A stretch of DNA of 64,000 bases, from contig DATGIL010000032.1 of NCBI GenBank assembly GCA_035295745.1, positions 62,001-126,000 on the forward strand. Reading direction: 5' to 3'. Below are positions 44,336 to 52,731 of this stretch, one piece after another. The stretch is from JAIQFL01 sp035295745 (GTDB lineage Bacteria > Acidobacteriota > Terriglobia > Bryobacterales > Bryobacteraceae). Numbering within the stretch: position 1 is the first letter of the stretch; each line of letters opens with the position of its first letter. The position numbers and the translations under genes were made by a program. The notes beneath the pieces were generated by a model. It saw nothing but the letters and a program-made list of their open reading frames with translations, did not search any database and had not been told where the DNA came from.

Positions 44336-45393
44336 CCGAACTACAATACCTGATTCGAAAAGCAGACACGTGGACGTTGACTCTGGTAGTTCTCTGGCTG
44401 TTCGTGCCTGGCGGTCCGGCGCTCGCCCAGCCCTCCGCTGCAACTCTCAAGGTCGAACTGAGAAACGTCGTCGAGTATCAAGTGGACACCTCGGATCTTT
44501 CGAAGTGGGGAACCAATCCGAATAGTACGCCTGGCAAGATCCTTCAGGGCATGGGGGTGGGGTGCGCCGGAGTGCCGGCGGTTATCTATGGGGACATTGT
44601 CACGGTGAACGGGAATCCCGCCAAAGGCACATATGTCGCTGAAAAAGTATCGGTATGTATGAGTCCAACTCCCTCGCCAGGCCTGAATGCGATAGCCGAC
44701 GTCAGCGCGAACTCAGTGGCCTATGAAACCTACTACATCCTCCAGACCGACGCCACGCCAGTGGGAAGCATCATGACGGAAGGACTGAATGCAGTGTCGC
44801 CGTCTCCCCCCGGGCCGCCTGCCGGATCGCTGAATTTCGCGATTGTTGGCGGCACGGGCGCATTTCTCGGAGCCCGGGGCCAGACAGGTAACGCTGCTCA
44901 AGGGTTAGGTATGGCTGCCATTCCCATTCGTGCGGCATCCATTACGGAGGACCCCGCCAACCGCCGGCAAAACGGCGGAGGACACGTGGTGTTCACTCTT
45001 TATGTCGTGCCACAGTCCGTGCCGGGCGTGGCAGTCACTCCCGGCGGGCCGGCCGTGACCCATTCAGCCGACTTCTCGCTGGTGACCGCCTCCAAGCCCG
45101 CGGCGGCCGGCGAAATCCTGACACTGTTCGCCACTGGCTTCGGTCCCACCCGGCCGGCACTCAGCCCGGGCCAGACGTTCCCGTCCACTCCTCTGGCCGT
45201 AGTCAATTCACCAGTCGCCGTTACGGTGAATGGAAACGCTGCCGAGGTGCTCAGCGCGACCGGATACCCCGGCACTACAGACGGATACCAGATCAATTTT
45301 CGTGTGCCTGCGGATACCACGAAGGGAATCGCCACGATCGTGGTGAGCGCCGCCTGGATTGAAGGGCCGCCTGTCACTATTCCAGTCCAGTGA
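44332..45393 (+). CDS. Exported protein with Solibacter-type C-terminal domain
   Basis: A 353-residue protein. The hydrophobic leader (WTLTLVVLWLFVPGGPALAQ) precedes an N-terminal domain of about 210 residues (VELRNVVEYQVDTSDLSKWG, LNFAIVGGTGAFLGARGQ) that I cannot assign; the GGTGAFLGARG segment recalls allene-oxide-cyclase/dirigent-like barrels, but this is weak. The C-terminus is a clear TIGR03437-type domain: SKPAAAGEILTLFATGFGPT, PVAVTVNGNAAEVLSATGYP, YQINFRVPADT, PVTIPVQ. It is coupled to the Kelch gene through ATGA, so the two products may act together at the cell surface. Confidence 0.78.
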   Translation: MTELQYLIRKADTWTLTLVVLWLFVPGGPALAQPSAATLKVELRNVVEYQVDTSDLSKWGTNPNSTPGKILQGMGVGCAGVPAVIYGDIVTVNGNPAKGTYVAEKVSVCMSPTPSPGLNAIADVSANSVAYETYYILQTDATPVGSIMTEGLNAVSPSPPGPPAGSLNFAIVGGTGAFLGARGQTGNAAQGLGMAAIPIRAASITEDPANRRQNGGGHVVFTLYVVPQSVPGVAVTPGGPAVTHSADFSLVTASKPAAAGEILTLFATGFGPTRPALSPGQTFPSTPLAVVNSPVAVTVNGNAAEVLSATGYPGTTDGYQINFRVPADTTKGIATIVVSAAWIEGPPVTIPVQ

Positions 45394-46083
45394 ATCTGAA
45401 TTAGCAGCGTTCGAGACATTCCAGATGTGTATCTTCGAAATGGTCACGTTTATGGAGGGACCGAGTGCCAATCGTGTCAGGTCAGCGGCTGCCTGGCGCC
45501 CTGTGGAACTGGACGGGGGCGGCGATTGTTTGAGCGATCAAGCGTTGGAGCAGTTCATAGCCCAGTTTCCGGCGGAGACGGCTGCGTAATGACCCTATTG
45601 CTGGTCCAGGCAGTGCGCGGTGCTGACGCAGTGGTCGGAAGATCGGATTGCTAGTCGGCTCCGACGACGGCGATGGAGGATAGGCTTCTGAAATGAAGGA
45701 TACTCGCCCGACGCATCCAACGACTCGAACGTACTTCAGCGCGGAGGCAAGCATCTACTCCGTGTCCCTCGCCGGCACCCCAGATTGCGCAATCGCTCGC
45801 CAGTCGTGGATTTATTCCAGAAGGGAACGAGAACTCGGCGGAAGTGATGGGACGGGCTTTGGGATGGACGGTGGGCGAACTCCGGGCAGCTTTGCTGCGG
45901 CACGCTATGGGCTGCCGATCGAGTAGCTAACGATATGTAGACTTGACGCTCGCCACGTTTCGGTTAGCCTGCGGCTCGAAACATCGATACAAACCCAATC
46001 ACCAGGACTTCCCGGTTCTCGCCGGCCACGCCCGCACGGGGCTCCACGCGCCCCTACGATCGGCAGTTCTCGACATTCACAGC
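45394..46083. other. Gene-poor region with decayed fragments
   Basis: No intact gene is supported. It contains the family C fragment at 45757-45937 and, to its right, the end of a decayed transposase. Frames at 45482-45754 (minus) and 45359-45589 (plus) have no recognisable motif. Confidence 0.45.
45757..45937 (+). pseudogene. Decayed small-ORF fragment, copy 2 (family C)
   Basis: An open frame here reads PCPSPAPQIAQSLASRGF, then IPEGNENSAEVMGRALGWTV and GELRAALLRHAMG, without a start codon. The copy at 39104-39282 has the same sequence broken by a frameshift. The protein family is unrecognised. It looks like the C-terminal part of a duplicated or mobile gene. Confidence 0.5.
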
Positions 46084-46089
46084 AACGGA

Positions 46090-46440
46090 AAAATCCGTGC
46101 ACGGGTGATAGCCCGCCGGGTGGAGTGACGTGCAGATGCCGGCATTCGGCTACGAAATCCCGCGTGTCGTAACCCTTGTCGGCAACCCACAGTAACTCGC
46201 TGGTCGCCGGGAATCTTCTCCATCATGGCCATCGCTGCGGCTCGCTCCGCCAGACCGTTGGCGGGGAACACTTCCGTATTCACAATCAAGCCGTTGCGGT
46301 TCTCGGTCAACAGGTTCCCGCAGTAACTCAGCTTGGCTTCCTTGCCGCTGCCCTTGCGCGCCAGTAGCGCGTCCGCATCAATGGAGGGCGTGAGCCAGCG
46401 GCCCAGCACGATCCCCCTTAACCCCTCACACAGAGGAGAG
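46090..46440 (-). pseudogene. IS5-like transposase remnant
   Basis: The minus strand carries a DDE transposase C-terminal segment: DADALLARKGSGKEAKLSYC, GNLLTENRNGLIVNTEVFPA and GLAERAAAMAMMEKIPGDQR. It then shifts frame into ADKGYDTRDFVAECRHLHVT. At least one frameshift and missing ends make it non-functional, and no terminal inverted repeats were found. The right end stops just before the SDR gene, which remains intact. Confidence 0.75.
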
Positions 46441-46461
46441 GGCAGTGAGGCTTGCATCTCA

Positions 46462-47256
46462 TCACCACGTAAGCCCAACGGCCTTTCTCATGGCATCTTC
46501 GAATGCCTGATCGTCGAGGCTTCTTCGCAAGCCCAAAATTATCTCAGCGTCTTGTCCGACCGGTACACGGAAAGGTGTCGCGGGGTCTTCGATTGCACTG
46601 GCGATGGCCAATGCGACAACTTCGGGTCCGGTTCGACCAGATGGGCCCGTCATTTTGGTATTGGCTCCAGCCCACTGCTCCCACAGTCCGGCGTATTCCG
46701 CTGGTCCTTTATGAGGCTCGATCGCTTTGATGCCGGTAGCGATGGATCCGGGCTCGATCAATACACTGCGTATTCCAAAGTGACGGACTTCCAGGTGCAG
46801 TGACTCCGTCAAGGCTTCGAGCGCGAACTTGGAGGCGCTGTACGCCGCTCCGAGCGGCGAGGAGACCCGGCCGTTCACACTCGACACATTCACGATGACG
46901 CCGGAGCCCCGCTTTCGCCAGGCGGGCAAGACCGCCTGGATTATGCGCAACGCGCCGAGCGTGTTTGTCTCGAACATCTGCCGGATACGATCAAGTGGAT
47001 AGCCTTCCACCGGCCCTCCGCCAGATATACCTGCATTGTTGACGATTGCATCAAGCGGACCAACCTCTTCAAGGCACCGCGCCACGGAGTCGTCGCTGGT
47101 GACATCAAGCACATGTGCCTGGATGCCTTCCGATCCACTCAACGCGGATACGTCGGTGGCGACGACTGAATGCCCCCGGTTGGCAAGTACCTGCGCCGTT
47201 GCCATTCCTATGCCGCGTGCCGCGCCCGTAATCAAAACCCTTAGCGTCTTTGACAT
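46462..47256 (-). CDS. Short-chain dehydrogenase/reductase (SDR)
   Basis: A 264-residue classical SDR. The cofactor motif ITGAARGIGMATAQ and NNAGISGGGP (NNAG) are present; the catalytic Ser lies in VNVSSVNGRVSSP, and YSASK gives the Tyr-Lys pair. Asp after the second strand (ATDVSAL) suggests a preference for NAD(H). The C-terminal part (PSGRTGPEVVALAIASAIED, RVPVGQDAEIILGLRR) resembles oxidoreductases of the DltE-like or retinol-dehydrogenase-like SDR type. The substrate is unknown. It lies in a decayed region between a transposase remnant and repeats, so it may have been brought in by transfer. Confidence 0.88.
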   Translation of the reverse strand: MSKTLRVLITGAARGIGMATAQVLANRGHSVVATDVSALSGSEGIQAHVLDVTSDDSVARCLEEVGPLDAIVNNAGISGGGPVEGYPLDRIRQMFETNTLGALRIIQAVLPAWRKRGSGVIVNVSSVNGRVSSPLGAAYSASKFALEALTESLHLEVRHFGIRSVLIEPGSIATGIKAIEPHKGPAEYAGLWEQWAGANTKMTGPSGRTGPEVVALAIASAIEDPATPFRVPVGQDAEIILGLRRSLDDQAFEDAMRKAVGLTW

Positions 47257-47327
47257 TCGGAAGTCCTCTTGCGTGCCGTAGTTAGTCTTCTACGGTTTGT
47301 TCGCCAGCCACCGCACAAATCTACCAT

Positions 47328-47444
47328 ATGGATCACCTCAGCCAACTCTCTCCGTACACCAGACGGTGGCTCCCATTATCCTCGGAAGAGGTAGCTGTCG
47401 AGCGGTGGATTCGTGAGTTCTGGTTGCTCCGTTTCTCGCCGTGA
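47328..47444 (+). pseudogene. Possible truncated N-terminus of an unknown protein
   Basis: A 38-residue open frame with an ATG, ending REFWLLRFSP and a stop, 71 bases from the divergent SDR start. The composition looks like real protein, but no family is recognised and no continuation was found in the other frames downstream. It may be a remnant of a regulator of the SDR, or chance. Confidence 0.2.
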
Positions 47445-47704
47445 AAGTTCACGGTCGGATCGCCAGGATCGTCTGGCGGTTGGCTGTTTCCGTCTTTTGG
47501 GCTCAACGATCACCCGATCGCCGTTTTGAGACCGCCATTGGCATCGTCAGGCCAGCGCCGGTCCCCAATGCGGACGCGGGGCCTTTTTGTGCGGGTCGCA
47601 GAACGCGAGCCCACTGGTTTCTTCGATGACTTTGAGCCACTACTAACCCGTTTTCCGCATGCCTTAGTACTTGTTTTCAGAAGTCCGCCTGCGTATCGCC
47701 AAAT

Positions 47705-47890
47705 CGCCTGCTAACGCGCGCGGCTCGTAAGCGCACGTATCGCGCGAAGGTAGCTTACGAGCCGCGACCGTGAGGGAGCGTTGCCACCACCCCGCTAAAG
47801 CAGTCAAGATCGCTTGCTAACGCGCGGCTCGTAAGCACGCGCATTCCCCGAACGTATTTACGAGCCACGCCCCGTGAGGGAGTGTTCTTG
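47705..47890. repeat. Family A palindromic repeats, two copies
   Basis: Two units of CGCTTGCTAACGCGCGCGGC type: GCGGCTCGTAAGC pairs with GCTTACGAGCCGCG across a loop of about 25-30 bases, followed by the tail GACCGTGAGGGAGCG. In the second unit the pairing part is CTCGTAAGC against ATTTACGAGCC. Relative to the 5671-6030 array, both hairpin sides have changed in step (CGTCAG/CTTGCG to CGTAAG/CTTACG). Confidence 0.8.
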
Positions 47891-48018
47891 CCAAGAATAC
47901 GAGACCGTATTTCTGAAACGGTGTACTTAGTGAGGTAAGACAGTCATGGCAATTCCCCAGCGGCGCTTTCGCCCGCCCAGAACCGGAACGGCACCCGGAG
48001 GTCGATCCGCAGCGGCAT

Positions 48019-48111
48019 ATAGATACCGCCGATACCGAATGCCAGGCACGAGATCGCCAGCAAGGCGAAACCGGGCGATTTGCGGAATAAGTGCAAGGCC
48101 AGGCGAATGTC
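48019..48111 (-). pseudogene. Remnant of an ADOP permease N-terminus
   Basis: The minus strand reads NDIRLALHLFRKSPGF and ALLAISCLAFGIG, the hallmark first helix of ADOP permeases (compare SPGFTLVAILSLALGIGANT at 8736). The expected start codon position is AGG instead of ATG, and the match ends after GIG, where ANTAIF should follow. The rest of the gene is missing. Confidence 0.65.
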
Positions 48112-48334
48112 GTTCCTATCGGCGTAGTCCCCGTCAACGGGTTTGTTCCGTGCAAAACGAATCCTCGCTAGTGGCACCCGTCAGAGTCCGACGGGTAGCG
48201 TCTCGCACTTTCAATAACTTGCAGAGAAATTCCGTCGGTATTGGACGGAATTCAACTCGAAAGCAAGCACGATGCAAAGGTCAAAGGTGGCGGGACGCGC
48301 TCCGGTATGATAGCCTCGCTCCGTTGGAGGCTGC

Positions 48335-49822
48335 TTGAAAATTACCACCGTGATGGTTGCCGCATTCTGTGCATCCGCACCGGCGTTCGCGGCGTCGTGC
48401 GAGGATCTGGCATCGCTCTCACTTCCCCAGGCGAAGATCACCAGTGCGCACGTTGTATCGGCGGGCGCATTCACTCCGCCAACCGGCCGTCCCGACCCCT
48501 ATCGCAATGTCCCAGCGTTCTGCCGGGTGTCGGCGACCCTGACGCCATCGAGCGACTCGGACATCAAGGTGGAGTTTTGGCTGCCGGCGGCGGGGTGGAA
48601 TCGCAAGCTGCAGGTGGTCGGCAATGGCGGATGGGCCGGAACTATCAGTTATTCGGCGCTGGCTGAGGGCGTCCGAGGGGGATATGCAACGGCGTCCACC
48701 GATACCGGGCATTCCACTCCGGGGGGCGGCTTCGTCGTGGGGCACCCGGAGAAGCTGATCGATTTTTCGTGGCGCTCCGAGCACGAGACCACCGTCAAAG
48801 CGAAGGCGATCGTGAAGGCCTTCTACAGCGCGACCCCGCAGCGATCCTATTGGAATGGATGCTCCACGGGCGGCCGGCAGGCGCTGAAGGAAGCGCAGAT
48901 GTTTCCGGACGATTTCGACGGCATTATCGCCGGGGCGCCCGGAAATCGCACGGCGATGGGGATCTGGATTGCGCACGCACTTTTGAAAGACCCGGCCAGC
49001 CATATCCCAGCGGAGAAGTATCCGCTGATCCACCGGGCGGCGATCGAGGCATGTGATGCGGCCGACGGGCTCAAGGACGGCTTGATCTCCGATCCGACCC
49101 GCTGTAAGTTCGACCCCGGCGTCCTGTTGTGCAAAGCGGGCGACAGCAACGACTGTCTGACCGCGGCGCAAGTGGCGGCGGCACGAAAGGTGTACGGCCC
49201 TGGCAGGAATCCGCGGACGGGGAAAGAGCTGTTCGGAACCCTGGCGCCAGGGAGCGAATTGGGCTGGGCAGTCATGGGAGGAGGACCGGATCCTTACGGG
49301 CCGATCCTCGATCAGACCAGGTTCGTCGTATTTCATGACGCCAAGGATTGGGACTGGCGCACATTCGATTTCGACAAGGACAACGATCGCTTTGAGCGCC
49401 CCGAATTCCTCATTATGAACGCGACCGATCCGCACATCGAGAAGTTCGTGGGTCACGGGGGACGTTTGTTGATGTACCACGGCTGGGCCGACCAGAATGT
49501 CTCGCCTTATGGCACGGTCAGGTACTTTGAAAGCGTTCGGGAAGTGATGGGGCCGGCCAAGACGGACAACAACGTGAGGCTGTTTATGGAGCCCGGCATG
49601 GGACATTGCGGGGGAGGCGAGGGACCCAACACATTCGACAAGATTGGCGTGTTGGATCGCTGGGTCGAGGAGGGCAAGGCGCCCGAGAGCATCATCGCCT
49701 CGCATAGCACCGGCGGCAAAGTCGATCGGACGCGGCCGCTGTGCCCATATCCGCAGGTCGCGCAGTACAAAGGTTCGGGCAGCATCGACGATGCCGCGAA
49801 CTTCACCTGCAGAGTTCCCTAA
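48335..49822 (+). CDS. Tannase/feruloyl esterase family protein (exported)
   Basis: A 495-residue alpha/beta hydrolase of the tannase family. The signal peptide is KITTVMVAAFCASAPAFAAS. The nucleophile elbow is GCSTGGRQ (Ser about 177), and the Asp and His are in YHGWADQNVSP and MGHCGGGEGPN; the two cysteines next to Ser and His form the family's typical disulfide-linked CS-D-HC arrangement. A lid region with DAADGLKDGLISDPTRCKF is typical of bacterial members that bind calcium. Likely role: release of phenolic acids from plant material. The start is TTG 48335 with GGAGG four bases upstream. Confidence 0.9.
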   Translation: MKITTVMVAAFCASAPAFAASCEDLASLSLPQAKITSAHVVSAGAFTPPTGRPDPYRNVPAFCRVSATLTPSSDSDIKVEFWLPAAGWNRKLQVVGNGGWAGTISYSALAEGVRGGYATASTDTGHSTPGGGFVVGHPEKLIDFSWRSEHETTVKAKAIVKAFYSATPQRSYWNGCSTGGRQALKEAQMFPDDFDGIIAGAPGNRTAMGIWIAHALLKDPASHIPAEKYPLIHRAAIEACDAADGLKDGLISDPTRCKFDPGVLLCKAGDSNDCLTAAQVAAARKVYGPGRNPRTGKELFGTLAPGSELGWAVMGGGPDPYGPILDQTRFVVFHDAKDWDWRTFDFDKDNDRFERPEFLIMNATDPHIEKFVGHGGRLLMYHGWADQNVSPYGTVRYFESVREVMGPAKTDNNVRLFMEPGMGHCGGGEGPNTFDKIGVLDRWVEEGKAPESIIASHSTGGKVDRTRPLCPYPQVAQYKGSGSIDDAANFTCRVP

Positions 49823-49824
49823 CG

Positions 49825-50343
49825 ATGGCTCTGATCCGCAGCGCCACACAAGAGGACGCTTCCGCAATCGCGCAGGTCCACGTCGAATCCTGGCGGACCA
49901 CCTATCGAGGAATTGTGCCGGACGAGTACCTCGCCAGTATGGACATCGAGGAGCGGACCGGGCGTTGGCGGGAGATCCTGAAATCCGACGGCTACCATTT
50001 CGTCGCCGAGCATGATGGCGAGGTCGTCGGGTTCCTCAGCGGCGGCGCCATTCGGGAGCCAATCGGCAGATACGATGCGGAACTGTACGCCATATATCTG
50101 CTGGCGCAATGCCAGCGCAGGGGAATCGGAACCGCCCTCCTGATCGAACTGGCACGCCGTTTGGACCAGGATGGTTTTCAGAGTCTGGCGGTGTGGGTTC
50201 TCGAAGCGAACGCGGCTGCCGACTTTTACAAGGGGTCGGGCGCTGTGCGGGTTGCCCACAAGGAACGCGAGATTGCAGGCGCAACGGTTGGAGTGGCCGC
50301 TTTCGGCTGGCCAAATCTAAAGGCACTCCTTGCCTCGAAATAG
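49825..50343 (+). CDS. GNAT family N-acetyltransferase
   Basis: A 172-residue GNAT protein. It has the N-terminal strand-helix IRSATQEDASAIAQVHVESW, the core strand YHFVAEHDGEVVGFLSGG, and acetyl-CoA binding motif A, LYAIYLLAQCQRRGIGTALL (Q/RxxGxG/A), then the FYKGSGA motif-B helix. The start ATG 49825 is 2 bases after the esterase stop, so it is likely cotranslated. The acceptor (amine, small molecule or protein N-terminus) is unknown; metabolite detoxification is possible. Confidence 0.9.
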   Translation: MALIRSATQEDASAIAQVHVESWRTTYRGIVPDEYLASMDIEERTGRWREILKSDGYHFVAEHDGEVVGFLSGGAIREPIGRYDAELYAIYLLAQCQRRGIGTALLIELARRLDQDGFQSLAVWVLEANAAADFYKGSGAVRVAHKEREIAGATVGVAAFGWPNLKALLASK

Positions 50344-50465
50344 CTCCTTTCCGGGATAGACTCCCTCCCCGACGCTCACAGGCATTAAATTCCTGTTCAA
50401 AAACTACAGATCTGCCGATATGAACATCGTGGGGCTAGATGTATGACATCCAGCGGAAGCGCGTG

Positions 50466-50498
50466 TACCCCGAGGGATACGGCGGTTCGCCCGGGGTA
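50466..50498 (+). promoter_or_regulatory. Two-part hairpin in the leader of the TonB receptor
   Basis: TACCCCG (50466-50472) pairs with CGGGGTA (50492-50498), and inside it GGCG (50481-50484) pairs with CGCC (50488-50491) around GTT. It ends 22 bases before the receptor ATG. It does not match the cobalamin riboswitch or other leader classes I could recall. It could be a regulatory leader or a chance fold. Confidence 0.35.
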
Positions 50499-50520
50499 AC
50501 GGGCTACAAGGGATAGCGGA

Positions 50521-52560
50521 ATGCACGAGACACTTATTCATTTCGGGAGATGGAATCGGCGATTTCATAGGCATGTGGTCCCGCTTTTCATCGCACTTGG
50601 CCTGCTGGCAGACCGCCCGGCGCTTGCACAAGATCAGCAGCAGCTAGATCTCACCCAAATGAAAATCGAGGATCTGATGAACATGAAGGTCACCTCGGTT
50701 TCGAAACGAGAGGAGAGTTTGGCTCGTGCGGCCGCAGCGGTATTTGTGATCACCCAGGAGGATATCCGCAGGTCCGGCGCCACCAACCTTCCGGACGTAC
50801 TCCGCATAGCTCCTGGAGTGGATGTCCAGCAAATCAACGCCAGCACTTGGGCCATCAGCATTCGCGGATTCAATTCCAGGTACTCGAATAAGGTCCTCGT
50901 CCTAATCGACGGACGAAGCGTGTATGCCAACTCGTTTTCAGGGGTCTTTTGGGAGCAGATCGATCTTCCGCTGGAAAGTATAGAGCGCATCGAAGTGATC
51001 CGAGGCCCCGGTGCGACGGTCTGGGGCGCGAACGCGATGAATGGCGTGATCAGCATCCTGACCAAGTCCGCGAAGGAGACCAGGGGAGGGCTGGCAACTG
51101 CGGCCTCCGGCTCACAGTTGTACGGACAAGGTCTGATCCAGAAGGGAGGCAGCATCGGGAGAGCCGGAGACTACCGGGTCTTCGGTACCGGGTTTGACCT
51201 CGGAAACTCGGGCGGCAACGCGGTCCCGGCGTTTGACCACTGGGGGCGAGGGCACGTCGGAGGACGCATCGATTGGGATGTGTCCAACCGCGATTCGCTG
51301 ATGGTGCAGAGCGAAGGTTTTTTCAACGAGGCAAATCAAACGCGCCGCAGCAATTCCATTCCGACGCCATTCGACACATTCTTCAACGAGAGCACCGACG
51401 CGGCTGGTGGAGACCTGCTGGCGCGCTGGACTCACGCCACCACAGGCGGATCACAAACCTCATTGCAAACTTATGTCGATGCCTATCGACGCACGGATTT
51501 GGGCGTACCCGCAGTGGGCCGGACCTTTGACCTGGATTTTCAGGATCATATCGCGTCGGAAGGGCGCCATAACATTGTATGGGGGCTGGGCTATCGCCTC
51601 TATAGCTCGGGCATGGCTCCGGGATACGGAGTCAGCTTCTACCCGCCAACGAAGCAGGATTCCCTGTTTAGCGGGTTCATGCAAGATGAGATTCGCTTGA
51701 CCGACGGCCTCTGGTTCACGATTGGCGGCAAGACCGAGCACAATCCCTACACGGGTCTCGAGTTCGAGCCCAGCGCGCGTATTGCCTGGAATCCACTCGG
51801 AACCCGCCATACGATTTGGGCATCGGCGTCCAAAGCGGTGCGCCAACCATCGAGGACTGATACAACCACTCAGACGAATGTTGAGACGATTCCGGTCAGT
51901 CCCGATGTGATCCAGGTGCTGCGCCTGTATGGCAACATGAATACCAAGGACGAAGAAGCACGCGATTACGAGTTGGGCTATCGATCCGAGATCACCCGAA
52001 GCTTCTCTGTTGACCTCGCGACCTTTCTGACCTTTTACCATCATCTGCAATCCATCGAAATTCAGCCCATGCAAATCATCCCGGGTACACCGCTGGAGCT
52101 TCTGATTCCTTTGCAGTACGACAGCAAAGATCACGCTGTGGACTACGGCGGCGAGGTCGCCCTCAACTGGTCGGTCAAATCACGTTGGCGGATCACGCCC
52201 AGCTACTCCTATCTGCATGCCACATTGCGACAGGATCCCGCTTCGCAGGGACCGGCCACATATCCGCTAGCCATCGACTTCCCCCAAAATCTCTTTCAAG
52301 TCCGCTCGCAATTCAATCTCTCCCGGAAGATGCAGTTCGACCAGGCCCTGTACTACACTGCCCGACTGCCTGGCGGGACCATCCCGGGGCACACACGGCT
52401 CGATCTCAGATGGTCCCGCCGTTTAGGCGAGACAACGGAGCTCAGCGTGGTTGGGCAGAACGTGCTTCGCCCCAGAACATTGGAATACGGTGATTCGTAC
52501 AGTGTCCTGGGCACCCAATCGGTGCGCTCCGTATACGCCAAAATCTCCTGGCGGTTCTGA
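50521..52560 (+). CDS. TonB-dependent receptor (siderophore/vitamin type)
   Basis: A 679-residue outer-membrane receptor. A leader (VVPLFIALGLLADRPALAQ) precedes the TonB-box-like lead LTQMKIEDLMNMKVTSVSKR, the plug domain (VFVITQEDIRRSGATNLPDV, RIAPGVDVQQINASTWAISI, VLVLIDGRSVYANSFSGV, IEVIRGPGATVWGANAMNGV) and a 22-strand barrel ending in Phe (AKISWRF). It is shorter than the Oar-like receptor at 24087 and lacks the carboxypeptidase-regulatory domain. The ligand is not clear. The start ATG has AAGGGA upstream. Confidence 0.9.
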   Translation: MHETLIHFGRWNRRFHRHVVPLFIALGLLADRPALAQDQQQLDLTQMKIEDLMNMKVTSVSKREESLARAAAAVFVITQEDIRRSGATNLPDVLRIAPGVDVQQINASTWAISIRGFNSRYSNKVLVLIDGRSVYANSFSGVFWEQIDLPLESIERIEVIRGPGATVWGANAMNGVISILTKSAKETRGGLATAASGSQLYGQGLIQKGGSIGRAGDYRVFGTGFDLGNSGGNAVPAFDHWGRGHVGGRIDWDVSNRDSLMVQSEGFFNEANQTRRSNSIPTPFDTFFNESTDAAGGDLLARWTHATTGGSQTSLQTYVDAYRRTDLGVPAVGRTFDLDFQDHIASEGRHNIVWGLGYRLYSSGMAPGYGVSFYPPTKQDSLFSGFMQDEIRLTDGLWFTIGGKTEHNPYTGLEFEPSARIAWNPLGTRHTIWASASKAVRQPSRTDTTTQTNVETIPVSPDVIQVLRLYGNMNTKDEEARDYELGYRSEITRSFSVDLATFLTFYHHLQSIEIQPMQIIPGTPLELLIPLQYDSKDHAVDYGGEVALNWSVKSRWRITPSYSYLHATLRQDPASQGPATYPLAIDFPQNLFQVRSQFNLSRKMQFDQALYYTARLPGGTIPGHTRLDLRWSRRLGETTELSVVGQNVLRPRTLEYGDSYSVLGTQSVRSVYAKISWRF

Positions 52561-52731
52561 GCGGAGTTCACGCGCAAGCGTTCCATGCGAGCATGGGTAA
52601 AGACGCTCCGCAATTTCGCAGATTTTCGCGAAAATGGCACCGGCCGGTGAAATGGGACACACTCGCCACAACGAACCCGCATACCAGAACTCTCGCAGGT
52701 GGCCCTCTGGCAAGGAGCGGGCACTGGCGAG

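Larger units (their letters stand above)
47257..48334. other. Gene-poor region with repeats and a permease remnant
   Basis: Over 1 kb without a full gene. A 38-codon frame at 47328-47444 (MDHLSQLSPYTRRWLPLSSE...) divergent from the SDR looks like the start of a longer lost gene. The block 47705-47890 holds family A repeats, and 48019-48111 a decayed ADOP start. Nothing else was recognised. Confidence 0.5.

Noticed and set aside
50480..50500. tRNA T-arm-like GGTTCGCCC
   Set aside because: No acceptor stem, anticodon arm or correct spacing around it.
50344..50520. Cobalamin riboswitch before the TonB receptor
   Set aside because: The B12-box and the other conserved blocks are absent; only a GC-rich hairpin is visible.
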